64,000 nucleotides of DNA, from contig NZ_VFOM01000003.1 in NCBI RefSeq assembly GCF_006716125.1, forward strand, positions 62,001-126,000, in the 5' to 3' direction. Both the position numbers and the translations under genes were made by a program. Each line of letters starts with the position of its first letter. The first letter of the stretch is position 1. Origin of the DNA: Homoserinimonas aerilata (GTDB taxonomy: Bacteria; Actinomycetota; Actinomycetes; Actinomycetales; Microbacteriaceae). The notes under the pieces were generated by a model. It was not told where the DNA came from. It saw nothing but the letters and a program-made list of their open reading frames with translations, and made no database searches. Of the stretch, positions 16,896-25,659 are shown piece by piece.

Positions 16896-17957
16896 GTGAA
16901 CGCGAGAGAGTCCCGAGCCCGTCGTCGGGCCACCCTTGCCTCGTCCCTCGGGCTCGGCGAGGCCGTGTTCTCGACGACCGAGGAGCGCCGCGTGGTGAAG
17001 GCTGTCGAGGATGGCCTGGAGCGGGTCGAGGCGGCGCTGCTGCGCGACATGGCCTTCGCCGATGAACTGGCGGATGTCACGAGCCGGTATCTTCTCGAGG
17101 CCGGCGGCAAGCGCGTGCGTCCGACACTCACGCTGCTGACTGCGCAGCTCGGCGACGGCGTCGACGACCGTGTGGTGGCTGCGGCGGAGGCGCTCGAGAT
17201 CACGCATCTCGCCTCGCTGTACCACGACGATGTCATGGACGAGGCGCACATGCGCCGCGGCGTCCCGAGCGCGCAGACGGTGTGGGGCAACTCTGTGGCC
17301 ATCCTCACCGGTGACCTGCTGTTCGCCCGCGCCAGCAAACTGATCGCCACCCTCGGCGAGGACGCCATCCGGATGCAGGCCGACACCTTCGAGCGGCTCT
17401 GCCTCGGCCAGCTGCACGAGACGATCGGCCCGCAGAAGGGTGAGGACCCGATCGAGCACTACATCCAGGTGCTCGCCGACAAGACAGGTTCGCTCATCGC
17501 CGCGGCCGCCCGCATCGGCCTGCTGTTCTCTGAGGCGCCGTCCGCGTTCGAGCGGCCTGTCGAGGTGTTCGGCGAGAAGGTCGGCGTGGCCTTCCAGCTT
17601 GTCGACGACGTCATCGACCTGTCGGCCGAGTTTGAGCAGACCGGCAAGGCTGCGGGAACCGATCTGCGCTCAGGCGTCTCCACCCTGCCGCTGCTGTTCC
17701 TGCGCCGCGAGGCGGAGACGGATGCGGATGCCGCGGCGCTGCTCGCCAGGATCGACGCCGGTCGGGCGCACCCCCAGGAGCTGGGCCTCGACGAGGCCAT
17801 CGCCGAACTGCGTGAGCATTCGGTGACCGCCCGCACGATCGCCGAGGCCCACCGGTGGGCGGCGGAGGCCATCGAGGCGCTCGGGCCGCTGCCGGAGGGC
17901 CCCGTGAAGAAGGCGCTCACCCGCTTCGCCGAATCTGTCGTCGAGCGCAGCAGCTGA
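16896..17957 (+). CDS. Polyprenyl diphosphate synthase (menaquinone side chain)
   Basis: Chain-elongating trans-prenyltransferase making the long isoprenoid diphosphate used by MenA. The 353-residue protein has the first Asp-rich motif YHDDVMDEAHMRRG and the second FQLVDDVIDLSAEF, both with intact aspartates, and GGKRVRPTLTLL upstream. Chain length cannot be read reliably. The N-terminal 20 residues are Arg/Ala-rich and dispensable-looking; the GTG start is supported by the TAGGTT hexamer 6 nt upstream. Confidence 0.92.
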   Translation: MNARESRARRRATLASSLGLGEAVFSTTEERRVVKAVEDGLERVEAALLRDMAFADELADVTSRYLLEAGGKRVRPTLTLLTAQLGDGVDDRVVAAAEALEITHLASLYHDDVMDEAHMRRGVPSAQTVWGNSVAILTGDLLFARASKLIATLGEDAIRMQADTFERLCLGQLHETIGPQKGEDPIEHYIQVLADKTGSLIAAAARIGLLFSEAPSAFERPVEVFGEKVGVAFQLVDDVIDLSAEFEQTGKAAGTDLRSGVSTLPLLFLRREAETDADAAALLARIDAGRAHPQELGLDEAIAELREHSVTARTIAEAHRWAAEAIEALGPLPEGPVKKALTRFAESVVERSS

Positions 17958-18007
17958 GCATCCGGCACCCAAATCCTGCACGAGATCCGCACGAAAGGAC
18001 CAACCCC

Positions 18008-19357
18008 ATGACCAAGCTGAGGCTTGCCATCGTCGGAGCCGGCCCCGCCGGGATCTACGCCGCAGACATCGTTCTGAAGGCCGAGAAGCAGTTCGATGTG
18101 TCGATCGACCTGTTCGATCACCTGCCGGCCCCCTACGGGCTGGTGCGGTACGGGGTCGCGCCCGATCATCCGCGCATCAAGGGCATCATCAATGCTCTCC
18201 GCGAGGTGCTCGATCGCGGTGACATCCGCCTGTTCGGCAATGTGCATTTCGGCACCGACATCACGATCGACGACCTGCGCAATCACTACCATGCGGTCAT
18301 CTTCGCGACCGGCGCGGTGCGCGACGCCCCGCTCGCCATCCCCGGCATCGAGCTGGAGCGCAGCTACGGCGCCGCCGAGTTCGTCAACTGGTACGACGGG
18401 CACCCCGACTTTCCGCGCGAGTGGCCGCTCGACCAGAAGGAGGTCGCCGTCATCGGCAACGGCAACGTGGCCCTCGATGTGGCGCGGATGCTCGCCAAGC
18501 ACGCCGAGGACCTTCTGGTCACCGAGATTCCCGCCAACGTCTATGACGGCCTGAAGGCATCCGCCGTCACCGATGTGCACGTGTTCGGTCGCCGCGGGCC
18601 CGCGCAGGTGAAGTTCACGCCGCTGGAGCTGCGGGAGCTCGGCGAGCTGCGCGACGTCGACATCATCGTCGCCGACGAGGACTTCGAGCTCGACGAGGCG
18701 TCGAAGACGGCCATCGAGACGAACAAGCAGATCATGGTGCTCAACCGCGTGCTGAACTCGTGGCGCGAGCGCGAGACCGGTCAGGCGTCACGCCGTCTGC
18801 ACCTGCACTTCTGGGCGAAGCCGCTGGAGGTGCTCGGCGACACAGCTGTGGAGGGGCTGCGCTACGAGCGCACCGAACCCGACGGGCACGGGGGAGTGCG
18901 CGGCACGGGAGAGATCCGCGAACTGCCGATCGGCGCCCTGTACCGGGCGGTCGGCTACTACGGAACCCAGCTCGACGGCATCCCCTTCGATGAGCACCGC
19001 GGCGTCATCCCGAACCGCGAAGGCCAGGTCATCGACGACACCGACCAGCCCGTGCCGGGCGTCTTCGTGACCGGCTGGATCAAGCGTGGGCCGGTGGGCC
19101 TCATCGGTCACACCAAGAGCGACGCCATGGAGACGGTGCAGCATGTGCTGCAGGGGCAGGCCGACTGGTGGGCGCCCGAGCATCCGCAGCCTGAAGCGAT
19201 CGTGGAGCTGCTCGCCTCCCGCGGTATCGAGTTCACGAACCTCGACGGATGGCACAACCTCGACGACGCGGAGAAGGCACTCGGCCAGGCGGAGGGCCGC
19301 GAGCGCATCAAGCTGGTGCCCCGCGAGGACATGCTGCGCGCCGCCCGCGGCGAGTAG
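18008..19357 (+). CDS. Ferredoxin/adrenodoxin-type NADP+ reductase (FprA family)
   Basis: FAD flavoprotein moving electrons between NADPH and ferredoxin, cytoplasmic. The 449-residue protein has the FAD dinucleotide motif VGAGPAGIYAAD at the N-terminus, PYGLVRYGVAPDHP, a second Rossmann motif VIGNGNVALDVARML, and the C-terminal GWIKRGPVGLIGHTKSDA, all as in FprA. ATG 18008 follows GAAAGGACC, a good ribosome binding site, which rules out the longer frame. It ends 15 bp from the convergent padR gene. Confidence 0.92.
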   Translation: MTKLRLAIVGAGPAGIYAADIVLKAEKQFDVSIDLFDHLPAPYGLVRYGVAPDHPRIKGIINALREVLDRGDIRLFGNVHFGTDITIDDLRNHYHAVIFATGAVRDAPLAIPGIELERSYGAAEFVNWYDGHPDFPREWPLDQKEVAVIGNGNVALDVARMLAKHAEDLLVTEIPANVYDGLKASAVTDVHVFGRRGPAQVKFTPLELRELGELRDVDIIVADEDFELDEASKTAIETNKQIMVLNRVLNSWRERETGQASRRLHLHFWAKPLEVLGDTAVEGLRYERTEPDGHGGVRGTGEIRELPIGALYRAVGYYGTQLDGIPFDEHRGVIPNREGQVIDDTDQPVPGVFVTGWIKRGPVGLIGHTKSDAMETVQHVLQGQADWWAPEHPQPEAIVELLASRGIEFTNLDGWHNLDDAEKALGQAEGRERIKLVPREDMLRAARGE

Positions 19358-19372
19358 CGCGACGCTGCCGCG

Positions 19373-19960
19373 TCAGCCCTCCGGGTAGAGCTCGTCGATG
19401 AGGGCGAGCCCGTGCCGGGCCCAGGCGATCTCCTGCTGCGCGCGGCCGATGAGCCCTTCGTAGGTGAACTTCTTGAAGGCGGTGGCGCGCGGCCGTTCCG
19501 ACGGCGGCAGGGTGGCGAGGCGCTTGACGAGCATCTCGCTTGTGCCGTTCTCGATCTCCTCGACCTTGAGCTGCCATTGCAGGAGGCGTTCGGCGTAGTG
19601 CTCCAGGTGGGCGGTCATCTGGGCGCGTGCGGCGTCGGGTTCGGCCCATTCCAGGTAGGCGGCCTTGAGGTGTGCGGGGTCGCGTTCGCGGCTGTATTCG
19701 AGTGGCGTGTTCATCCACTGGCGGAATGCGGTCAGCCCGAGCGGCGTGATGCGGTAGCGCCGCTTCTTGCCGCGCTGGCCCCAGGTGACCTCTTCGCCTT
19801 CGAGCAGTCCGTCTTTCTCCATCTGCCGCAGTGCCGGGTAGATCTGTGAGTCGGGCGCATGCCAGACGTAGCCGACGGATGCCTCGAATTGCTTGAGCAG
19901 GTCGTAGCCGGTCATGGGTTCAACGCTGAGCAGTGCGAGCAGTGCGTAGCGGAGGCTCAT
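19373..19960 (-). CDS. PadR-family regulator, probable VanR
   Basis: A 195-residue winged-helix repressor: MSLRYALLALLSVEPMTGYDL begins the PadR domain, with IYPALRQMEKDGLLEGEE in the recognition region, then a PadR_C helical dimerisation domain. It is divergent from vanA across 129 bp that contain a 22-bp palindrome. In Corynebacterium glutamicum, vanABK is repressed by the PadR-type VanR, so the same role is likely here (inference). The start follows GAAAGGCCCC. Confidence 0.88.
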   Translation of the reverse strand: MSLRYALLALLSVEPMTGYDLLKQFEASVGYVWHAPDSQIYPALRQMEKDGLLEGEEVTWGQRGKKRRYRITPLGLTAFRQWMNTPLEYSRERDPAHLKAAYLEWAEPDAARAQMTAHLEHYAERLLQWQLKVEEIENGTSEMLVKRLATLPPSERPRATAFKKFTYEGLIGRAQQEIAWARHGLALIDELYPEG

Positions 19961-20018
19961 GGGGCCTTTCTCCTGGGTGGTTGCGGGTTGCGGGGGTGCC
20001 CGCTACGGTGAACCTACC

Positions 20019-20040
20019 ACTATCTATGTGCATAGTTAGT
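20019..20040. promoter_or_regulatory. Probable PadR operator upstream of vanA
   Basis: A 22-bp imperfect palindrome: outer arms ACTA/TAGT and inner arms CTATG/CATAG around a TG centre, with 18 of 22 positions symmetric. It contains the ATGT-type half sites known for PadR proteins and is AT-rich against a GC-rich background, 50 bp before the vanA start. Confidence 0.7.
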
Positions 20041-20089
20041 TGACCGTGTGCCACGGAGTGGGTTCAGTGTTGAACGCAAAGGAGCCTCC

Positions 20090-21184
20090 ATGACTGCCGC
20101 CGCCGCAAGCAGCTCGACCACCGCCAGAACGATGGGCTTTCCGCTCAACGCCTGGTACGTGGCCGCCTGGGACCACGAGGTCACCCGCAAGCCGCTCGCC
20201 CGGCGCATCGCCGATCGGCCGCTCGCGCTCTACCGCACAGAAGAGGGCAAGCCGGTGGCTCTGGCCGACGCCTGCTGGCACCGCCTGGCGCCGCTGTCGA
20301 TGGGCAAGCCGCTCTCGGGCGACACCATCCAGTGCCCGTACCACGGCATCATCTACAACTCCGCGGGCCGCTGCGTCTCGATGCCCGCCCAGGAGACCAT
20401 CAACCCGAGCGCGACCGTTCCGTCGTTCCCGGTGGTCGAGCGGTACCGCTATGTCTGGGTCTGGCTGGGCGACGCCACACTCGCAGACCCCGCAACGATC
20501 CCCGACATGTCACAGATGACCTCGGATGAATGGGCGGGCGACGGTCTCACAATCCCCGTCAGATGCAACTACCAGCTTGTGCTCGACAACCTCATGGACC
20601 TCACCCACGAGGAGTTCGTGCACAGCTCCACCATCGGCCAGGACGAGCTGAGCGAATCGGACTTCGTCGTCACCCACGACGACAGCACGGTGACGGTGAC
20701 GCGGTGGATGCACAACATCGACGCCCCGCCGTTCTGGCTCAAGAACATGCGCGACAGGTTCCCGGGCTTCAGCGGCAAGGTCGACCGCTGGCAGATCATC
20801 CACTTCGAAGCGCCATCCACCATCCGTATCGATGTGGGTGTGGCCAAGGCCGGCACCGGCGCGCCCGAGGGCGATCGCAGCCAGGGCGTCAACGGCTACG
20901 TCATGAACACCATCTCGCCCGAGACGGCCACCAGCAGCCACTACTTCTGGGCCTTCATGCGCAACTACCGGCTCGAGAGCCAGCTGATCACCACCCAGCT
21001 TCGGGATGGCGTCTCGGGGGTCTTCGCCGAAGACGAGGAGATGCTCGAGGCGCAGCAGGCGGCCATCGAGGCCAACCCCGACTACGAGTTCTACAACCTC
21101 AACATCGACGCGGGCGGCATGTGGGTGCGCCGCATCCTCGAACGGATGCTCGCAGCCGAGGGCCGCTCCGTCACGGCATCGTAG
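20090..21184 (+). CDS. vanA: Vanillate O-demethylase oxygenase subunit VanA
   Basis: Terminal oxygenase of a two-component Rieske system that demethylates vanillate to protocatechuate and formaldehyde. The 364-residue protein has the Rieske ligands C62/H64 and C82/H85 (ACWHRLAPLS and QCPYHG) and the mononuclear iron site DNLMDLTHEEFVHSS. ATG 20090 follows AAAGGAG. It is followed by its reductase gene after 53 bp and preceded by a divergent PadR gene. Closely related methoxybenzoate demethylases cannot be excluded. Confidence 0.88.
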   Translation: MTAAAASSSTTARTMGFPLNAWYVAAWDHEVTRKPLARRIADRPLALYRTEEGKPVALADACWHRLAPLSMGKPLSGDTIQCPYHGIIYNSAGRCVSMPAQETINPSATVPSFPVVERYRYVWVWLGDATLADPATIPDMSQMTSDEWAGDGLTIPVRCNYQLVLDNLMDLTHEEFVHSSTIGQDELSESDFVVTHDDSTVTVTRWMHNIDAPPFWLKNMRDRFPGFSGKVDRWQIIHFEAPSTIRIDVGVAKAGTGAPEGDRSQGVNGYVMNTISPETATSSHYFWAFMRNYRLESQLITTQLRDGVSGVFAEDEEMLEAQQAAIEANPDYEFYNLNIDAGGMWVRRILERMLAAEGRSVTAS

Positions 21185-21237
21185 CTGCGGCTCCGATGAC
21201 GACACGGCATCCATCAGGCAGGGCGAGGTAGGCGGAC

Positions 21238-22227
21238 ATGGCGGCAACGAACAACGAGGTGTGGCAGCGCGGCACCGTGACGGAGACGGTCGACGTGGCT
21301 GCGGGCATCCGGCGCATCGTCATCGAGCCTGAGCTTGCGGTGAAAGCGGAGCCCGGCTCGCACATCGACGTCATGGTGACGATCGACGGGGAGCAGGCGA
21401 AGCGCTCGTACTCGGTCGTCGAGTCGAGCGACGACGGCAGCAGGCTGGTCATCTCGGTGTTCCGCGTGCCGCAGTCGCGCGGCGGGTCCATCGCCATGCA
21501 GGGGCTCGAGGTCGGCGACTCGCTGAGCCTCACCCAGCCGCTGCAGAACTTTCCGCTGCGCGTGGGGGCCGAACGCTACATCCTGCTCGCCGGTGGCATC
21601 GGCGTGACCGCGATCATCGGCATGGCCAGGGTGCTGCGCCGCCTCGGCGCCCGCTACACCCTCGTCTATGTGGGGCGCAGCCGCCCGGCCATGGCCTATC
21701 TGGAGGAACTGCAGCAGCAGCACGGCGAGAACCTGGTCGTGCACGTCGACGACGAGGGCAGCACCCTCGACGTGGACGGGCTGCTGGTGGGGCTGGATGC
21801 CAGCACCGAGCTGTACATGTGCGGGCCGATCCGGTTGATGGATGCCGTGCGTCGGCGGTGGCAGGATCACGGACTCGACCTACCGAACCTGCGCTACGAG
21901 ACGTTCGGCAACAGCGGCTGGTTCGACCCGGAGGAGTTCACGGTGCGCATCCCGCGGCTCGGGGTCGAGGCGACGGTGGGCGCGGGGCGCTCCATGCTGG
22001 AGGCGCTCGAGGATGCCGGCGTCGACATGATGTTCGACTGCCGCAAAGGCGAATGCGGGCTCTGCGAGGTCAGGGTGCTCCAGCTCGACGGGGCGATCGA
22101 CCACCGCGACGTCTTCTACAGTGAGCGTCAACAGCACGCCGCCGAGAAGATGTGCTGCTGTGTTTCGCGTGCCGTGGCGCGGCCGGCGGGTGGCGGCCGG
22201 GCGGTCGTGACCATCGAGGTCTCGTAG
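21238..22227 (+). CDS. vanB: Vanillate O-demethylase reductase VanB
   Basis: Electron-transfer partner of VanA. The 329-residue protein has, in order, an FMN-binding barrel (RSYSV-type segment KRSYSVVES), an NAD-binding domain (LLAGGIGVTAIIGM and YMCGPIRLMDAV) and a C-terminal plant-type 2Fe-2S domain with CRKGECGLCEVRVL and a final MCCCVSRA providing the fourth cysteine. This FMN-NAD-2Fe2S order is typical of phthalate dioxygenase reductases. No VanK-type transporter follows; the next gene is convergent. Confidence 0.88.
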   Translation: MAATNNEVWQRGTVTETVDVAAGIRRIVIEPELAVKAEPGSHIDVMVTIDGEQAKRSYSVVESSDDGSRLVISVFRVPQSRGGSIAMQGLEVGDSLSLTQPLQNFPLRVGAERYILLAGGIGVTAIIGMARVLRRLGARYTLVYVGRSRPAMAYLEELQQQHGENLVVHVDDEGSTLDVDGLLVGLDASTELYMCGPIRLMDAVRRRWQDHGLDLPNLRYETFGNSGWFDPEEFTVRIPRLGVEATVGAGRSMLEALEDAGVDMMFDCRKGECGLCEVRVLQLDGAIDHRDVFYSERQQHAAEKMCCCVSRAVARPAGGGRAVVTIEVS

Positions 22228-22297
22228 CCGCATCCCGCGCCGACGAAACCTCACCCGGGGCCACCCGACTGCTAGCTGACCCCACCGTTGATTCTTC

Positions 22298-22357
22298 GCG
22301 AGTTGCCCACTTCGGCCCCTGTTTCGCCCGGAAAGAGGGCAGAAGTGGGCAATTCGC
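22298..22357. repeat. Imperfect palindrome related to 6906-6963
   Basis: Arms 22298-22320 and 22335-22357 match at 19 of 23 positions around a 14-nt loop. The left arm shares CGAGTTGCCCACTT with the perfect palindrome between menB and menE. It lies between convergent vanB and the acyltransferase. Confidence 0.75.
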
Positions 22358-22408
22358 CAGGAACGCCGGCGGCGACGCAGGCCGCCCACCGAGATCCGGC
22401 CGATCGGG

Positions 22409-23629
22409 TCAGACCTTGATGTGACCGGGCAGCATGCGGCGGGCCGCCTTGCGGGCGGGCTCCTCGATGAAGCGCCACAGCACCCACGCGAAGACCCAGG
22501 ATGCCGCGATCACCAGGATGGCGATGATGGCCAGCCATGCGCCACTCGCGCCGCTGCGGTTGGTGAGTTCCAGACCGGCGCCGATGACGAGCGGATGCGA
22601 GAGGTACAGCGCGTACGACACCTTGCCCCCCAGCACCAGCGGTCGGGTGGCGAGAAGCCGCGCGAGCGGGTCGCGCCCGCAGACGGCGAGCGAGCCGATG
22701 AGCAGAACGAACAGCGGCAGCACGATGATCGTCTCGGTGGGCGCGATCTGGTCGACGCCGTTGTAGAACTGCTCCTGCCCGGGGCGCGGGAAGCGCAGCG
22801 GGTCGAACGCGGTCACCAGGTAGACGACGACGGCGATGGCGACGGCGGTGATCGTGGGGACAGGCAGGCGCGATGAGGTGCCGCGAAGCATCCGGTCTCT
22901 CAGATACACGGCGAGGATGGCGCCGATCCAGAACTCGGTGAGCACGCGCAGCGCGACGATGCCGCCCATGATCTCCCAGGCGTCGTTGCTGAACAGCAGG
23001 ATCGTGTCGTCCTGCATGCCGGAGCCGACCACGATCATCGGCAGCGTCAGCAGCGCCATGACGATGAGCATGCCGCGTGGGCTGATGACCTTCGCGAAGC
23101 GGCCGAGCAGCAGCACGCCGCCGAGACCGAACGTGAGGTATGCCATCCATTCGGCGCTGATGGACCAGTCGAGGCCGTTCCAGTCGAGCACGTGCGGATA
23201 CCAGGCGTGCACGAGCGTGAGATGCTGCACGAGCCGCGGCACATCGAGCTGCGCAAGGAACGCGGGGTTGCCCGTCGACCACGCCTGGAACAGGAAGTAT
23301 GAACCGAACAGCATGAGCACGAACGCCGTCAGCGGCCACACGCGACCGATGCGCAGCCACAGGAATCCGAGGCTCTCGCGCCAGTCGTAGCGCTCGTTCA
23401 TGGAGTCGAGGTGCGTGACGGTGAGAATGAAACCGCTCAGGATGAAGAACAGGTCGACACCCAGATAGCCGACATTCATGAGCGGCGCCAGCAGGTGCAT
23501 GCCGGGGAAGGCATCCAGAAGCTCTGTACGGAAATGCCGCGTGAAGACCCAGAAGGCGGCCAGCGCCCGGATGCCGGTGAGCGGGGCGATGTAGAGCCGC
23601 TGCGGCGTGGTCGTGGGGCTGGCTGTCAC
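22409..23629 (-). CDS. Acyltransferase 3 family membrane protein (OafA/YrhL type)
   Basis: Integral membrane O-acyltransferase that modifies an unidentified surface glycan, lipid or exported compound. The 406-residue protein has the catalytic histidine region WVFTRHFRTE (H32), the family segment GYLGVDLFFILSGFILT, and about ten membrane helices; there is no C-terminal SGNH domain. The start GTG 23629 lies 6 nt after TAGACT on its strand, a leaderless arrangement. Substrate cannot be inferred from the neighbours. Confidence 0.88.
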   Translation of the reverse strand: MTASPTTTPQRLYIAPLTGIRALAAFWVFTRHFRTELLDAFPGMHLLAPLMNVGYLGVDLFFILSGFILTVTHLDSMNERYDWRESLGFLWLRIGRVWPLTAFVLMLFGSYFLFQAWSTGNPAFLAQLDVPRLVQHLTLVHAWYPHVLDWNGLDWSISAEWMAYLTFGLGGVLLLGRFAKVISPRGMLIVMALLTLPMIVVGSGMQDDTILLFSNDAWEIMGGIVALRVLTEFWIGAILAVYLRDRMLRGTSSRLPVPTITAVAIAVVVYLVTAFDPLRFPRPGQEQFYNGVDQIAPTETIIVLPLFVLLIGSLAVCGRDPLARLLATRPLVLGGKVSYALYLSHPLVIGAGLELTNRSGASGAWLAIIAILVIAASWVFAWVLWRFIEEPARKAARRMLPGHIKV

Positions 23630-23654
23630 CCGTGGAGTCTAGACGAAAGCGGTG

Positions 23655-25115
23655 TCACTGCACGGTCGCGGTGAGCCGCGCCAGGTTGTCGAGCAGCACG
23701 GAACGCGTCGGCCGCTTCTGCCACTCCTCGAGGGTCAGCTCGCGGCTGCGCTCCCGGTATGTGGCCTCCAGGTCGCGCAGATCGGAGACGAACCCGCGGC
23801 CGTGCACCATGACGGAGATCTCCAGGTTGAGACTGAAGGAGCGCATGTCCATGTTGCTGGAGCCGATCACGGCGACCTCGTCGTCGATCGTGAAATGCTT
23901 CGCGTGCAGCACTGTGGGGCTCTCGTAGAGGAAGATGCGCACGCCGGAGCGCAGCAGCGCCTCGTAGTAGCTGCACTGGGCGTGGTAGACGACCTTCTGG
24001 TCGGCGACCTCCGAGACATGGATCTGCACGTCGACGCCACTCTGAGCCGCCGTGGTGATCGCGTACAGCATCGACTCGTCGGGCACGAAGTAGGGGCTGG
24101 TGATGATGATCTTGTGCTGCGCCGCATAGATGAGGTCGTTGAAGAGACGCAGATTGTTCTCGCCCTTGAATGCGGGGCCGCTGGGCACCACCTGGCAGTC
24201 GAGGGTGCGCGCGGGGTTGCGGGATGACTCCGGGATGGTGCCGTCGAGCAGTTCGTCGGTCTCCGCATACCAGTCACTGAGGAAGAGCGCGTTGATGCCG
24301 AAGACGATGGGCCCCTCGAAGCGCACCATCAGGTCCTTCCAGTGCAGCCCGGCGCGCAGATTCTTGCGCTTGTTGTAGCTGGAGTCGATGAGGTTCTGCG
24401 AACCGGTGAACGCGACAGCGCCATCGATGACGAGAAGCTTGCGGTGGTTGCGCAGGTCGATGCGCTGGTATCTGCCCTTCCACGGCTGGATGGGCAGCAT
24501 CAGATGCCACTCGACGCCGGCCGCCCTGAGCCTGCGCACGGTGCGCAGGTAGCCGGGGTAGCGCAGCGAGGCGATGTGGTCGAGCAGCACCCGCACGGTG
24601 ACGCCGCGCTTCACGGCCGCCTCGAGCGCATCGAAGTAGGGGGCGGATGTCGGGTCGAGGTTCATGATGTAGAACTCGCTGTGCACGTAGCTGCGGGCCT
24701 CGTTCACGGCGGCGGTCATCGCCTCGATCGACTTCTCGTAGTCGGGCATCAGCTCGGCCGAGTTGCCGGAGACGAGCGGCATGGCGCCGAGCGCACGGTT
24801 GAGGGCGACGGATGTGTGCAGCCAGTCGGGCCAGTCCTCATCACGCACGGCCTCATCGAAGCCCTCTGTCGCCTCGTAGATGAGCTTGTTGATCTGCTCC
24901 TGCTTGGCGCGGCGCTTCTTGGGCAGCCTGTTGCTGCCCAGCAGCAGGAACAGGATGAAACCGAAATAGGGGATGAGGAAGATCGCGAGAAGCCATGCGG
25001 TCGCCGTCTGCGGCCGCCGGTTGAGGGGGACCACCAGCACCGCGACGATGCGGATCGCCAGATCGACGAGCACGAGCAGCACCACAATGAGGGTGCTGAA
25101 CCAGCCCTCGCCCAT
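23655..25115 (-). CDS. cls: Cardiolipin synthase (two-HKD phospholipase D family)
   Basis: Joins two phosphatidyl units to make cardiolipin in the membrane. The 486-residue protein has two N-terminal membrane helices (PLDc_N, about residues 5-60) and two catalytic HKD motifs: HRKLLVIDG (H224) followed by AFTGSQN, and HAKHFTIDD (H404) followed by AVIGSSNMD. Length and order match bacterial Cls. It is co-directional with the yajQ gene, 6 bp after that gene's stop, suggesting one transcript. Confidence 0.92.
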   Translation of the reverse strand: MGEGWFSTLIVVLLVLVDLAIRIVAVLVVPLNRRPQTATAWLLAIFLIPYFGFILFLLLGSNRLPKKRRAKQEQINKLIYEATEGFDEAVRDEDWPDWLHTSVALNRALGAMPLVSGNSAELMPDYEKSIEAMTAAVNEARSYVHSEFYIMNLDPTSAPYFDALEAAVKRGVTVRVLLDHIASLRYPGYLRTVRRLRAAGVEWHLMLPIQPWKGRYQRIDLRNHRKLLVIDGAVAFTGSQNLIDSSYNKRKNLRAGLHWKDLMVRFEGPIVFGINALFLSDWYAETDELLDGTIPESSRNPARTLDCQVVPSGPAFKGENNLRLFNDLIYAAQHKIIITSPYFVPDESMLYAITTAAQSGVDVQIHVSEVADQKVVYHAQCSYYEALLRSGVRIFLYESPTVLHAKHFTIDDEVAVIGSSNMDMRSFSLNLEISVMVHGRGFVSDLRDLEATYRERSRELTLEEWQKRPTRSVLLDNLARLTATVQ

Positions 25116-25121
25116 GTCGGT

Positions 25122-25610
25122 CTACCTGAAGTTGACGAACTGGAGGTCGACGTCGAGGTCCGCGCCCTTGAGCAGCGCCATGGTGGCCTGCAGGTCGTCG
25201 CGGCTCTTGGAGCTGACCCGCAGCTCATCGCCCTGGATCTGGCTCTTCACACCCTTGGGGCCCTCATCGCGGATGATCTTGTTGATCTTCTTCGCATCAT
25301 CCTGCGCGATGCCGTTCTTCAGGCCCGCCTCGATGCGGTACTCCTTGCCCGACGCGTACGGCTCGCCCGTGTCGAGGCTGCGCAGGCTGATGCCCCGCTT
25401 GATGAACTTCGACTCGAGAACCTCGAGAACCGCCTTGACCCGCTCCTCGGAGGAGGCCTTCATCAGCAGCTTCTCGCCGCTCCAATCGACCGATGCGCCC
25501 ACATTCTTGAAGTCGTACCGCTGAGCGATCTCCTTCTGCGCCTGGTGGAGGGCATTGTCGGCCTCCATCTTGTCGACCTTGCTCACGATGTCAAACGTTG
25601 AATCTGCCAT
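25122..25610 (-). CDS. YajQ-family nucleotide-binding protein
   Basis: A 162-residue small cytoplasmic protein with the YajQ pattern: FDIVSKVDKMEADNALHQAQ at the N-terminus, RYDFK, and KKINKIIRDEGPKGVKSQIQ in the second half. Family members bind nucleotides and some bind cyclic di-GMP in Xanthomonas; the actinobacterial role is unknown. The ATG lies 6 nt after TAGCAT on its strand (25617-25622) with no ribosome binding site, so the transcript is probably leaderless. It is divergent from a transglycosylase gene. Confidence 0.9.
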   Translation of the reverse strand: MADSTFDIVSKVDKMEADNALHQAQKEIAQRYDFKNVGASVDWSGEKLLMKASSEERVKAVLEVLESKFIKRGISLRSLDTGEPYASGKEYRIEAGLKNGIAQDDAKKINKIIRDEGPKGVKSQIQGDELRVSSKSRDDLQATMALLKGADLDVDLQFVNFR

Positions 25611-25659
25611 ACGCCCATGCTACCGGCGGGCTCATAGAGTGCATCGCTAGGGTCGTGGG
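25611..25659. promoter_or_regulatory. Divergent leaderless promoters, yajQ and transglycosylase
   Basis: In 49 bp, TAGCAT (minus strand, 25617-25622) precedes the yajQ ATG by 6 nt and TAGGGT (plus strand, 25648-25653) precedes the transglycosylase GTG by 6 nt. Confidence 0.6.
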
